Positions 23,046 through 33,572 of a stretch of DNA of 64,000 nucleotides are shown here, piece by piece; position 1 is the first letter of the stretch, and every line of letters begins with the position of its first letter. The notes beneath the pieces were generated by a model that saw nothing but the letters and a program-made list of their open reading frames with translations, did not search any database and had not been told where the DNA came from. The stretch is from Chloranthus sessilifolius. Its lineage: Eukaryota > Streptophyta > Magnoliopsida > Chloranthales > Chloranthaceae. The translations under genes were made by a program, and so were the position numbers. Location: positions 88,758,765-88,822,764 of the forward strand of contig CM037588.1 in NCBI GenBank assembly GCA_021018995.1, in the 5' to 3' direction.

Positions 23046-24422
23046 GGGGTAAATATCTTTGATTTAATATATATGTGATCTATTTGTTCTGTTCTCTAAG
23101 TGATATATATTATATTCATGTAATCGTAAATTTTTATGCCTTTCTTGTGATTGTCATTTTTAATTTGAAATTAATTTATAGTAATAATGTCTTTGTATAT
23201 GCTATTGATAACTTGTATTTTCTTTCTCGATTCACAAGTTCAAGATTTTATGATGGGCTCATCAAGCAGAAGAGAGAAGTTTTTGGGCTAGTTTGATGAG
23301 TTTTTGCTTTTTGCTATTTAGAGACAAAAGGAAGATTTTTCTGCAATTTCTTGTAGGGTTGATGGTTTTTTTTCATCCAAGTTATGGTTTTAGTATGTGA
23401 TTCTGAGGAAAAAGTGAAGATTTTTCAGTAGTTTTCAAGTAAGATTAGTGGTTTTTGGGGATGTGACTTGGAGCAGTAAGATTAGGATTGATGGTTTCCT
23501 TTTTTGAAGTTTTTTAGGGCTTCATCTCATGGAAATCAACTTTTAACAATCAGTTTATTTTGGGCCTCGCAGCAATGCCCTTAAATACAATGCCAGTCAG
23601 CTTTAGTCCCAATCTTATCTTGTGATCTTTGCATACCTATCAGACGGTTGGTCATGAACTTTTGGAGATGTGTTCCATGTGGAATTAACGTCTGACCGTC
23701 TGATAGTTGGTCATGAACTCGAGAAATGTTATGTGGATGATTTGGATGAAAAACGATACTGTGCCCCTTGACCGTTACAGCAAAACTAAAACCAAGGGCT
23801 GATATTACAGTCAACTAATTAGACGGATTAAATGTCCCTAACACAGCCACAATTCAATCTATGATCTATAAATTTGACAATATAGATCACCCACATCTTA
23901 AACCATTTATGGTATATGATCATTTAAACACCATTTTGGTGTTTAAATGACGGTCGGGAGAGTTGGTCCCATTTAGTTATTGGTCAAGTATACAACAATT
24001 AACACATGGCATGAGGGTTGATCATTAACACATGGCATGAGGGCTGTGAGCTATGCAAACTCTGAGACAGACACATATTCATCATGCCAAGGATCAGGTC
24101 CATTACCATATATGAGCTCTTAGATCAGATGAATGGGGTGCCAACTCCATTAACTAATGGAATGCTCACTTCTGCAGTTTTGCCACATGACACACATCTT
24201 TAACTAGTCAAGTCGTCCAAGTTGCACATCATTATTTGATTTGATGTTAATTAAAAATTGGTGCCCATAAACATTTGTTCATATGTAATACATTATATCG
24301 AAGTGCTTTGATCGGATGGTACCAATCTGATAATGACTACATTTTTTGGGGCTAAATATAGTAGAGTGGTTAGAATCCTAACACAGCCAGCTAAATAATG
24401 TATTATTTTCATTTGAACACAA

Positions 24423-24459
<37 letters not shown>

Positions 24460-24500
24460 GCACGAACAGGAACCAACCCAAAGAAAAAATCATATAATTT
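23046..24500. other. 3' flank of the TNPA-like gene inside the CACTA element
   Basis: AT-rich, with no coding sequence that I trust. It contains a perfect hairpin at 23921-23949 (13-base arms CATTTAAACACCA around TTT), a 26-base tandem repeat starting at 24001 and 24027 (AACACATGGCATGAGGG), inverted copies of TATCAGACGG around 23637-23703, and an (AT)n run at 24426-24455. Confidence 0.6.
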
Positions 24501-24532
24501 TTCGGGCGATTTTATTAAAAACTGCCAGAAAA

Positions 24533-24577
24533 CCGCTAGTAATAGTTATTACTAGCGGCGGTTCTTGAATAACCGCC
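24533..24577. repeat. Subterminal inverted repeats of the CACTA element
   Basis: 24533-24558 is a perfect inverted repeat with 12-base arms CCGCTAGTAATA around GT. It overlaps a second one (GGCGGTT ... AACCGCC) reaching 24577. Related ACCGCCAGT- and CAGTTTTTA-like words run on to 24690. Such subterminal repeats are the binding sites of TNPA in En/Spm. Confidence 0.7.
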
Positions 24578-24688
24578 AGTATTACAAAATAGCGACGCCA
24601 ATAATAATGGCACCTGACAATGATCGCCGCAAGAATTTATCGGCAGTTTTTAATGTTTTACCAGCAGTTTTTAGCCACCAGTAAAAGA

Positions 24689-24704
24689 CTTTTCGTATGT
24701 AGTG
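24689..24704. repeat. CACTA terminal inverted repeat (one end)
   Basis: Reverse complement CACTACATACGAAAAG, matching the plant CACTA terminus CACTACAAGAAAA in form. The 3-base target duplication cannot be confirmed because the other end is not identified. Confidence 0.7.
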
Positions 24705-25602
24705 TCATCATCATATGTGGGATTATCGTGGAACCCCCACAAGGGCGGGTCATTGCTATTTGTGAGGTCTATCCGGCGTATTTTGAGCATCTTCACTCTT
24801 TATGAGTGATGGTATGCTCTTAGTAATTTACGTGCGGGTGTGTGTATAAAGTGATAGGAATAAAGCAGGAAAATAAAACTAAACTAAACTAACTAAAACT
24901 ACTCTAGCAAAAGGCGTCCCATTGCGATCGCCAGTCTGTTGGTCCATGCTTTTTCTAGGTTCCTTTTCGTCCCCGAAATAAGTGGCCCAATTCGGTCCAT
25001 GTGGACTCCAGTGGAAAGTGGTAGAATAGTAAACTAAGAAATATTAAATGCTGAAATGAAAAAGGTGAATTCTAAATAGAGAGTACTTGGGTTGATGCGA
25101 TCACTAGCTACAGATATTTATCGACGGTGCAACACGTCATTGATAATGCTTTGCGGGATGCAGGTTGACTCCTTTACTGAACGTTGGCTGGCCAACTTCA
25201 GCAGCTATGGGTAGCCTAAAGTCTGTCTAGCTAAACCTATCTAAAAAGGGGGGTGGTGGACCACTATGCTTGGGCAAATCGGGTGGCTGAGACTAAAAAA
25301 TAGAAGAGGTTAGGGACCTAATTGGTTCTAGGCTAAGGATTTAGACAAGGTTTCCTAGGATCTAAGGCTAAGGGCTTATTCCTTCAGTATTCCTTCGAGA
25401 GTTAGGGCTAGTTGGCTAGTACCGCTATCTTGACTATCCTGAGGTTCCTAGAGAAGAGTCTACAATTCAAGAAGTATAGAATGCAACCCAACTCCTTTCT
25501 TTGAGAACCCCAGAGAGAGCCTCGAATTTTCTAAAAGGACTAAGCTTAAGAAAGAGAGGAAAGAACTATTGAATTGGTGAATTTAGTCATGGGGTGGAGG
25601 AT

Positions 25603-25611
25603 ATTTTTATA
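25603..25611 (-). promoter_or_regulatory. TATA box of the 24.9-26.3 kb Tat LTR
   Basis: Minus-strand TATAAAAAT inside CCTATAAAAATATCC, downstream (in LTR sense) of the palindrome array at 25625-26080, as in the other Tat LTRs. Confidence 0.5.
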
Positions 25612-25624
25612 GGTATCGGGTTAA

Positions 25625-26080
25625 TTACGCGCATGAGGGCACGTGTGTAATTAACCAATTACTCGCATAAAGCCTTGCCTGGAATTGAATTCCATGCATG
25701 GTCTGAGATGCGTAACTTCCTGAAAGTCGGTCACCAACTGGGGAATCACTGGCTGAATGGCTCAGTAGGTGCCCTAGTACCAGTTTGCTTGGAACAAATT
25801 ATGTAAATGGATCCATGCGCGTAATACAATTATGTCCATGGAGCCATGCGCATAATTGGGGAGTTTAGACGGTCATAGAAGTTGTAGCGCCGGTCTAACT
25901 AGAACCAATTACGTGTGTTTGGTGGCGCGCACTATTCAATTAGGTGTAGGATGCATTCCACCAAATTGGGGAGTTTGAGCGGTGCACGAAAAGTGTTCCC
26001 CCAGTCCATTTAGACTAACTGCGCGTAGAGACCCCTGCTTGCAATTAAATTACGCGCATGGGTCCATGCGCGTAATTGGG
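25625..26080. repeat. Array of ATTACGCGCAT palindromes in a Tat-type LTR
   Basis: About five imperfect palindromes built from AATTACGCGCATGG and its complement. The sharpest is 26048-26077, a perfect inverted repeat with 14-base arms around GT. Others lie near 25625, 25807, 25840 and 25910. It is the analogue, with a different word, of the arrays at 1081-1229 and 30173-30400. Confidence 0.8.
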
Positions 26081-26290
26081 GAACTTCTCGAGTCATTTCG
26101 GGTTTGAGTCCATGGGTTGATATTTCAACCAAGGATCAACCATACACTATGTAAATAGTATATAGTCTCCCACATTTAGGGTTTTAAGGCTTTCAGAAAG
26201 TGTTAGTCCCTCTTCAGAAGTCGTGGGCATGGTCAAATATTAATTGAACAGGTTTGTATACTTCGAGAGGGCAAAAATGGGGTGTCTACA

Positions 26291-26690
26291 CCACGACCCA
26301 TACTTGAAGTCATAGGATAAGCAAGAAACTTGGTCGTTTAATGAAAAACTAGTTGGTTGATCTAACTCAATTAATTAGGATTTGTAGGAGCAGGCACCTC
26401 GATGCCTCAAGTATCGTCAGAGGCAACCATGTTTTATCTTTTATCTACAATGATAAATCTAAGTTCCCCTTTAGACTTTAAATTATGGTAACACTTGATA
26501 TAAGTGCAAGCCGACAAGATCCTCCACTAGTAACGAGTCACCTAATTTGAAACTCGAACTTGATTTCATGCTTAGTGATAAACTTAAGTATGATAGTAAT
26601 ATGCTTGAACATGTTAAAAAACCATGCTTTAACTTGATGCTTGTATCTGCCTAGTGATAAGCTTGAACATGATAGTGACATGCTTGTGAA
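26291..26690. other. Spacer without recognised gene
   Basis: Unique-looking AT-rich DNA between the Tat LTR and the minisatellite. Nothing identified apart from a few TTGAAC words announcing the repeat. Confidence 0.5.
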
Positions 26691-27300
26691 TGATTGAAAT
26701 ATTAATGCTTGATAGATGGCGACATGCTTGAACTAGAACTTGTATTTAAACTGGAACTTGAACTTGATTTTGAACTTGTATTTGAACTGAAACTTGAACT
26801 TGATTTAGAACTCGATTTTGAACTGGAACTTGAACTTGATTTAGAACTAGGAGTTGAATCGGAACTTGATTTACAACTTGCTTTTGAACTGAAACTTGAA
26901 CTTTATTTAGAACTTGTATTTGAACTGGAACTGGGCTTTGATTTAGAACTTGTGTTTGAACTTGAACTCGTGCTTCATGTAGAACTTGTACTTGTGCTTG
27001 AACTCATGTTTGAACTAGAAAGTGTGCTTGAATTGAACTCGTGCTTGATCTAGAACGTGTACTTGTGCTTTAACTCATGCTTGAACTAGAAATGTGCTTA
27101 ACTTGAACTCCTGCTTGATCTAGAACTTGAACTCATGCTTGAACTAAAGCGTGAGCTTGAACTAGAATTATACTTGCACTTTAATTCATGCTTGTGCTAA
27201 AACTTGAATTCATGCTTGCACTAGAACTTGAATTTCAACTTGAACTCATGCTTGAATTAGAATGTGTACTTGAACTTGATCTTGAACTTGAAAGGAAACT
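26690..27300. repeat. GAACTT-type minisatellite
   Basis: About 600 bases of degenerate repeats built on the hexamer GAACTT with TGATTT, TGTATTT and CATGCTT variants, forming higher units of roughly 18-24 bases. One frame (26709-27053) reads as alternating Glu-Leu-rich sequence (LELELD type). This follows from the repeat and is no evidence for a gene. Confidence 0.85.
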
Positions 27301-27489
27301 TGAATACTTGAATACTTGAACATGTGAATACTTGAACACTTGAATGCTTGCACACTTGAATACTTGAATATTTGAATACTTGAACACTTGAATACTTGAA
27401 TCTTGAACCTGAAATGGGTAGTTGAATACTTGAATCTTGAACCTGAAATGGGTACTCGAATACTTGAATCTTGAACCCCGAATGGGAAC
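27300..27489. repeat. TTGAATACTTGAA repeats with a 34-bp tandem block
   Basis: Continuation of the minisatellite with short ACTTGAAT units, then three 34-base units starting at 27388, 27422 and 27456 (TTGAATACTTGAATCTTGAA...), the third more diverged. Confidence 0.85.
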
Positions 27490-28840
27490 TTGCACTTGAA
27501 CTTTTAGAAAGAAGTATACTTGAACTTGAATATGAAAATCCTCAATATACTAAACCTTGAACATTAATTACTTGATAACAAATCCTAAAATCTTGAAAGT
27601 ATAAAATGATACTATTTTGAACTTGAAAGTCTCACATAGCAGATCACTGTTCTCACGAACAGGCTCGTATGAGCACCCTGTACTTGAAAGGATCTTGAAA
27701 TGTTAGTTGAGGATTGGATCTAGTTAGAGCAACAGGGTCATTGATCCTTGCTTTGATTGGATAATGGGCGGAGAGTGTCAGTCTTTATTTATGCAAACAT
27801 TGGCATCTTGAATCTTGAATCATGAATCTTGGACCATGGTTGGTGTTCTGGTATAAACACCGACTTAATCAAAAGACACTAATAATAAAAAAATACTCTA
27901 AATAAATAAACAAGATGTAAATAAGTAGAAAATTGGCATACCAATAGATTTATAAACCTTAATTAACTTGTAAATCTTGTTAGTTGTCTGTAGAATAATA
28001 TTCCATGCTTTAGATGTAATCTCATTATTTCCTGCTTTAGTTATCAATTGCACCTCATGAATTGTTAGTTTTTAATGGATGACTACTTCATATCGATTAG
28101 AATATGCTTATGATAATTGCACTTAGAATTTATGTTAAATGCTAGTCTGATCTTGCTTAGTTATACTATCACGACTATAGGAAACCCCACATGTACATGC
28201 ACCTATGGAATATTTTTATACTACTTATACTAGAAACCTATTACAACGCTAGCTAAGACTTTATTGAACTTCATCGCTTATGGTCGTTTCATGACACAAA
28301 AATTCCAAAGGCTAGTTAGCAGCCACCTACCTAAGATTAGAGGAGCAGGAAAAAGGGAGGATTCCAAAAAATTCATTAGCTAATAGTTAAGCTCATTTTG
28401 ACTATAGAGCTACCAGCACCTACACTTGAGTCTTGATAAGATCTTTTCCTTATTTTGATTTTATTAGCCTGTTTTTAAGTCCACTACTTTTGAAACAATT
28501 GTTATAATTTTATAATTGGGCCTACATAGACATTGACACTTTTAAATTTTACTTTTGTGAAAAAGGCTTTTAAAGTTGTTTAAATTATACTTCCTTACTC
28601 ATTGAAATCTGTTACGATCAGGTTGTAAACCTGAACATGCCCGATCAGGTTAACGAAAATGGGAAGTTAAATTGATAGTGTTTACCTAAAATTTTCATGA
28701 CTGCTTAGATAAGTGAAAATAAATCGTTTCTGCACTTAAGGTATTTTCTAAAGTATTTAGAAAATAAAAATGTTGTAAATTTACGTGAAAAGAGAAATAT
28801 GAGGACATGTACATGAAAGGCATGCTCCTTATTTATTATC
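27490..28840. other. AT-rich spacer without recognised gene
   Basis: No convincing gene or element boundary. A short inverted repeat of AACCTGATC words lies near 28617-28652. Short frames here look like chance. Confidence 0.5.
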
Positions 28841-28844
28841 CTCC

Positions 28845-28892
28845 CATCGTCGCGACGGACCTGCAAGGTCCACGGTTGCACAATAATGATGT
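28845..28892 (+). repeat. Possible Tat LTR 3' terminus (fragment)
   Basis: CCATCGTCGCGACGGACC followed by CACGGTTGCACA matches the last part of the Tat LTRs: CATCGTCGCGACGGGA...ACGGTTGCATA on the minus strand at 80-125, and CATCGTCGCGATGGGA...AATTGCACA at 31358-31399. No LTR start or primer site is seen nearby, so it is at most a truncated LTR end. Confidence 0.45.
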
Positions 28893-29220
28893 CATAGATT
28901 CGATTGATTGGCATTGACTACTTAGAGTCGATTTGACCTGATAAATAAGTCATAGATCGACTACTTGTTTCGAGAGATTTTAATTAATATGATTTTCTCG
29001 ATTGATTCAGTCAAAGAATAAATCATCACCTACCGACAAACGAATCCTACCCTAAGTAAAAATCTTGAGGGCTTAGGCTGTAGGCGATAACAGTCAAGGA
29101 CAGTTAACCAACACCTCCTAAAACTTAAAAAATGAGAAGATATTGTACTTATTGTCAAAATTATTTTAAAATTTTATCTTGATCCTGACCATTCATCTAT
29201 TTAATTTAAAAAAAATATAT

Positions 29221-29657
29221 ATGAGCATAACCTTGAAACAAAAATTGGAGAAGCAACGCACCGAGTTAGAAGCCATGCGGGATGTTAGAATATCTAAATT
29301 GAATCATTGGAAATCAATACTCGATTGGGCAGACACTCACAGAGCCGCGATAGTCAGGAGATGCACAACAGTCGCATTCTTTGTGGGAGACACCAAAACC
29401 TGTACATCCATACCCCGGTACCCAACCCGCGACGAAGTATTTATGCTATGAGAATCTCCCTTCATGTGGAAGAAATACATTGCTATACCTTTATGTTAGA
29501 AGATGTTGATGAGGCTATCACAGTGGCAGCACTCCATGTAGAACACGCGGAGAACAGACTGGAAGAAATAGCCCAACACTTAAGAGAAATCCATGGACAC
29601 TTAAAAAGACTAAGAACTTGGGAGAAAAATGTGTTGAAAACTTTTTTTGTTTTGTGA
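29221..29657 (+). pseudogene. Unidentified coding-like block with coiled-coil character
   Basis: Two overlapping frames look protein-like. 29221-29451 reads MSITLKQKLEKQRTELEAM and ends near YPTRDEVFML. A second frame to 29657 contains LEDVDEAITVAALHVEHAE and RLEEIAQHLREIHGHLKRL, both helix-rich. Conceptually they would follow each other, suggesting one old gene with a frameshift or a missed intron. No family recognised; it could be a retroelement ORF scrap, since Tat LTR pieces lie on both sides, or a host gene remnant. Confidence 0.35.
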
Positions 29658-30172
29658 GATTTTGGTGCCTTGCCGTCTTATTTTGCGGCAAAAGCAGAAA
29701 ATTATGAAATTTTTGGAATAGTTATTTTATGGTGTTTTGTTTTGACATTTTGGAAACTAAATGCTTTGCCAATATGTTATGGGTGAAAGCAAGAAAGTTT
29801 ATAGAATTTGTAGACACTCAAATTTGGCCCAAGGCCTGATTGAAATATAGTTCGAGAAAGGCGCACCCCCAAACTTTCGAAAGCACTTCCCGAACCCTTA
29901 GAATTTAACCCAAACCCTTAGAAGCTGATCCCTGACCCTTAGGAATCAACCCTAACCTATAGAACCCCTCTCGAACCTGTTTCAAACCCTCCCGGGCAGT
30001 GGTTGAAAGATGCATGCCAAGGCTCACTGGGACCTCTACTGGAACTGAATCAGATACCATTGGAAACTAGAGGTTCCTAGCTTTTCAATAAACTATGAAT
30101 AAGCCCAATCCGAGTCACACATCAAAAGTTATGGCGATCCGAAGGTTCGGGCTGAAATGAGGACAATTTGAC

Positions 30173-30400
30173 TGGCGTGTATAATATACAAGCTAAGCCA
30201 TTTCTGGAGAAATGTTGCCTAGCATGTATAATATACACGCTTGCCCATTTTTGTAGGAAATTGGCCTAGCGTGTATAATTCACACGCTAGGCAAAATATG
30301 CCTTCTTCTCCAAAGGTGTGGGCCCCACGGCGGGCTCAGAACTTCTCAAAGGTACTGTACATATGCGTAGCGTGTAGCATGTGTAATATACACGCTAGGC
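30173..30400. repeat. GCGTGTATAATATACACGC palindrome array in Tat 5' LTR
   Basis: Four copies at 30173-30199, 30220-30244, 30266-30292 and 30367-30400, each a 19-27 base near-perfect palindrome usually flanked by CCTA and TAGGC/TAAGCC. All lie upstream of the TATA box. Four more copies are in the leader at 32210-32378. Confidence 0.88.
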
Positions 30401-30674
30401 ATAGCTACAGTAACTTTGAGATTTTGCCCGAAAATGACTTTTAGGGTTTGAATTGTTGACCATTCCAATGTTTAGGGTGGGTTTCTTTAGGACTGTTGCA
30501 CCCCCATTTAACCTATTTGCAACGCCCTAGCCATTTGAAACCCCATCCTATCATCTACCATTAAAACCCCATTTCCACCTATCTATAGCTTGAAAACATA
30601 AAATCCTTAGATGTAGGATTACCTAATTGCTAATCTTATTAACATTTAAGTACCCTCCTAACCCTCTCCTTTCC

Positions 30675-30682
30675 TATAAATA
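30675..30682 (+). promoter_or_regulatory. TATA box of Tat 5' LTR
   Basis: TATAAATA within CCTATAAATAGAGAGG, identical in form to the sister LTR (minus strand, 791-805). Confidence 0.65.
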
Positions 30683-31401
30683 GAGAGGCACCCCCCTTTG
30701 AAAATGGCTTGAAATATTTTCCAAAGAGAGAAAGATTAGAGATTTTCTTCTCCCTTTGGTGCACCAAACCGATACAAATTCAAAAACTCAAAACCCTCCC
30801 TTAGACCCCATCTTCCATCAAAAACCCCTTACCCTAGGTGAGAACTACTCCCTAGTCTTCTTCTCCTACCTCTTAGCTATCAAGCCTTAGAGCTTAGAAC
30901 CCATCTTTCAACCCCTCAAGCTATCGGAAGCTCATCAAGTGCACCCACACGAAGGTCGACGGTTGTGCTACAAGGGCCCGAGAGCCTCGACTCTCCCCTC
31001 TACTCCTCTACCTTCTCTGCTTTTCCGTTATCCAATGATTCAAGCCATTGCGCCGCTGAATTTTCGGTGTTTGTGGAGAGTTTGATAGAATCATAGTGCC
31101 TCCGGGCAAGCGAAAGTGCTCCCTTTTTATCTTTATTTTTCCTTTCATTTGGCTATAAGTAGAGACCATTTTTGAGCGGGTTGATCGGGTGCCTAACACC
31201 TTCCCGATTGATAACTAAAGTCCCTACCAAAGAGCCTTTGGCATTAGACCAGTGAATCAGAAGCATACTTTTGTACTTCGATACTTTTAATATTGATTTA
31301 GGTTTCTAGGGACACTAAAAGCTCTAGGTGGCGACTCTATATTTTTCCTTACGAGCACATCGTCGCGATGGGACTAGCGAGAGATCCCACAATTGCACAG
31401 A

Positions 31402-31420
31402 GGACGACTCTGCTGGGGAT
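31402..31420 (+). other. Primer-binding-site-like sequence of the Tat element
   Basis: GACGACTCTGCTGGGGA just after the LTR end, the Tat/Ogre pattern (usually GGCGACTCTGCTGGGGA). Confidence 0.65.
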
Positions 31421-32209
31421 GGCTAGTAGAGCTTCCCCTTGAAATTTGGCCTCTTTTTTATTTTGATTCACTTTTACTAACACTTTTTTTTTTCTTTCCT
31501 TCATACTCACCCCTACGATTCTGTCAATTTTTACTTACCCCTACTTTTCGTCATTTACGAGCCTTAGCCGATTGGCGGGCCTACTTGAGCATTATCTTTA
31601 CTTTCATTTATTTTCGATCATTTACATGCCTTAGCCGATTGGCAGGCTTACTTGTGCATTTACACGCCTTAGCCATTTGGCGGGTCTACTTGAGCTTTTA
31701 AACTTTCGCAATCATATCCTACCAATGGATGCCAGCCTATAGAGGCGGTAAGGGATCACCCATTTTTGAACCTAAGCAAACTCCCCTTTAAAATTTGAAT
31801 ATTAAAATTGAACCTTAAAAGTGCACTAAGGGAAATAATTTAGTTTACGTTGGGTAGATTTTAAAAAGGTGGGAATTTAGGCAGCGACACAAATGTTCTG
31901 GTTCTTAGTATGGTGGCAGCCCCTAGTGGTGATGATCCAGAAAAGTACCATCCCATCTAGTATCTGAGAAGGGGCTTGCCCCGGAGGTATATAGGGTGGG
32001 TGACCAATCCAATTATGAAGCATAAAACCCTTGGGGGAGAGCTTTAGTTGTCTTGAATCAACCTTAAATCCCTAGGTTCGGAGAGGAGTGACCCGTTGCA
32101 ACAAAGAACATCAATCCCCGGAAGCACTGTTTCTCGAAAACCAAAAAAATCAGACTAAATTCGGGTCTGTTGTTTGCTGTCAAATTTTTTTATATAATAT
32201 GTTTTTGCC

Positions 32210-32378
32210 TAGTGTGTATAATCTATACGCTAAGCCAAAATTCCCCAGAATTGTGCTAGAGTGTATAATATACAAGGTAATATAAAAATCCTCAGATTTT
32301 GCCTAGCGTGTATAATATACACGCTAAGCCAAAATCTCCAGATTTTTGGCCTAGTGTACATAATACACATGCTAAGCC
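32210..32378. repeat. GCGTGTATAATATACACGC palindrome array in the Tat leader
   Basis: Four copies at 32210-32236, 32257-32280, 32304-32330 and 32351-32378. The copy at 32304 contains GCGTGTATAATATACACGC, perfect apart from the central base. Same word as in the LTR of this element, on the other side of the primer site. Confidence 0.88.
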
Positions 32379-32547
32379 TATTTCTAGTTGGGCAGCCCAC
32401 ACCAAAGGGCATTTTTTCACTTCTTCCGAGTCCCCTGCTTAGTGGTTTAGTGCCTCCAATAGATCCCACATGTTCCGACACCCAATACGCCCTTGTCGAT
32501 CAAAAGAGGTCACCCTATTATTAACTTTTTCCGAGGGATCGAATTGT

Positions 32548-32552
32548 CGCGT
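32548..32552. repeat. Target-site duplication CGCGT, left copy
   Basis: CGCGT directly before the first TG of Athila element 2; an identical CGCGT follows its last CA at 45556. Confidence 0.9.
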
Positions 32553-32770
32553 TGTTAAGTGGTGAAAAATGCCACTTTGCACCCTTTAACTTGACCTTTC
32601 ATGAACCTCCAAGCACACTAATAAGCCTCTGTTGAGTGCATTTTGTAGATAGCAAGAAAATCTGGTAATAATGTAGCAAACCACTTAAGAATGCCCACAA
32701 AGAAGTCAGCTCTCAGCACCATGCAGATCCAGCAACAGAACAAGGAGAAAGAAGTGAAGATAGGTCCAAA

Positions 32771-33360
32771 ACATCCTATCGAGAGGATGCCGAAAGACTT
32801 TGATAAGAGCTGAGGATTAAAAGGAAAGAATTCATGCAGTTGGAGAAGGGTTCGGTAGGATTCGAAGGCAGAAGAAGGATGAAGTCACAGGGATTGAGGA
32901 GTTCAATAGGATTTCAGAACCTATCGAGCAAAGAAAGGAAAGAAGAAACCATCCTGTCAAAAACTAGCCTGAAGTGTCAAAGGAACCTATCGAACGGATC
33001 TGAGAACCTAGCGAAAAGACTAAAATGCTCGATTCCAACCTATCGAAGGCTCCCTAAACCTATCGAAATGAACATGTTCAAATTGAACCTATCGAAGGCT
33101 GCTTAAGCCTTTCGATAGGAATGGGAGCCAACCTATCGGGAAGATGGTACACAGAGCTGAACCTGTCGAAGAGGACCACTGGACCTATTGAACTACTCAG
33201 TCAACCTATGAATACTCCAGATAGTGGGCTGAGGACCTTGATTCTTCAAAGAGAGAACTCATCCTATCGGTATGTATCGAAGAGACCAAGGAACCTATCG
33301 AAAGGAACTACAAGGTCACTTTGAACCTGTCGGAAGCTTCTCCAACCTGTCGAAATCGTG
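32771..33360. repeat. CCTATCGAA / TTCGATAGG array in Athila 2 5' LTR
   Basis: About 18 copies, exact or with one change, of AACCTATCGAA or its complement TTCGATAGG, with irregular spacing of roughly 15-50 bases, upstream of the TATA-like box. Repeated in the 3' LTR (about 43620-44210). The same word fills 40690-41015 after integrase. Confidence 0.9.
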
Positions 33361-33563
33361 TGTTGAACTTCTCAGAAACTATGCTATGCACACACTGAGA
33401 CTTGGTGAGCTGTCGCACAAAAACCGAGGCACTGTGGTGACTGGCACGACATTCTAAAAGATGCCTTAGAAAGCCCTAACCGACCCATGTGCTTTAACAA
33501 AACTCTAACAAACTCTGACAACCTTCTAAAAGGGATTTTTGGCGGGAAAAGCAGAGGAGAAAG

Positions 33564-33572
33564 CTATATATT
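33564..33572 (+). promoter_or_regulatory. TATA box of Athila 2 5' LTR
   Basis: CTATATATTGAGACC, about 1.0 kb into the LTR; the 3' LTR has ATATATATTGAGACC at 44403-44417. Confidence 0.55.

Larger units (their letters stand above)
20256..24704 (+). mobile_element. Decayed CACTA (En/Spm, Ptta type) DNA transposon
   Basis: It holds a four-exon TNPA-like gene (20256-23045) and, 1.66 kb downstream, a terminal sequence CTTTTCGTATGTAGTG at 24689-24704, the reverse complement of a CACTAC-type end, preceded by inverted subterminal repeats. The left end is not certain: either the decayed CACTA-like text near 19930 or lost. No TNPD-type transposase is visible, so this copy could not move itself. Confidence 0.7.
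24880..26290 (-). mobile_element. Tat-type LTR, minus strand (solo or truncated)
   Basis: On the minus strand it begins TGTAGACACCCCATTTTTG at 26290, the same start as the Tat LTRs at 1648 and 29809. It has a TATA box (25603-25611) and a block CGATCGCAATGGGACG near 24915-24930, matching CATCGTCGCGATGGGAC of the sister LTRs near their end. The lower boundary is uncertain and no primer site is visible beyond it, so it is probably a solo or cut-off LTR of a third Tat family. Flanking duplications were not found. Confidence 0.62.
29809..31399 (+). repeat. 5' LTR of the nested Tat element
   Basis: About 1.59 kb, TGTAGACACTCAAATTTGG to TTGCACA. Same family as the minus-strand LTR at 82-1648. Contains four palindromic motifs (30173-30400), the TATA box TATAAATA at 30675-30682, and the CATCGTCGCGATGGGAC block near the end. 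Confidence 0.85.
31421..32552 (+). other. Leader of the Tat element before gag
   Basis: No coding sequence recognised. 31550-31690 has three related blocks of the CCTTAGCCGATTGGCGGGC type, each followed by CTACTTGAGC or CTTACTTGTGC. 32210-32378 carries the palindrome array. The leader is cut at 32552 by Athila element 2 and resumes at 45561. Confidence 0.65.

Noticed and set aside
26709-27053. Open frame encoding Glu-Leu repeats
   Set aside because: It follows directly from the GAACTT minisatellite; there is no start context, conserved end or non-repeat part.
32771-33360. Regularly recurring short palindromic words that look like a CRISPR array
   Set aside because: Spacing is irregular, repeats are only 9-11 bases, they occur in both orientations, and they sit inside plant LTRs. 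This is a retroelement cis array, not CRISPR.
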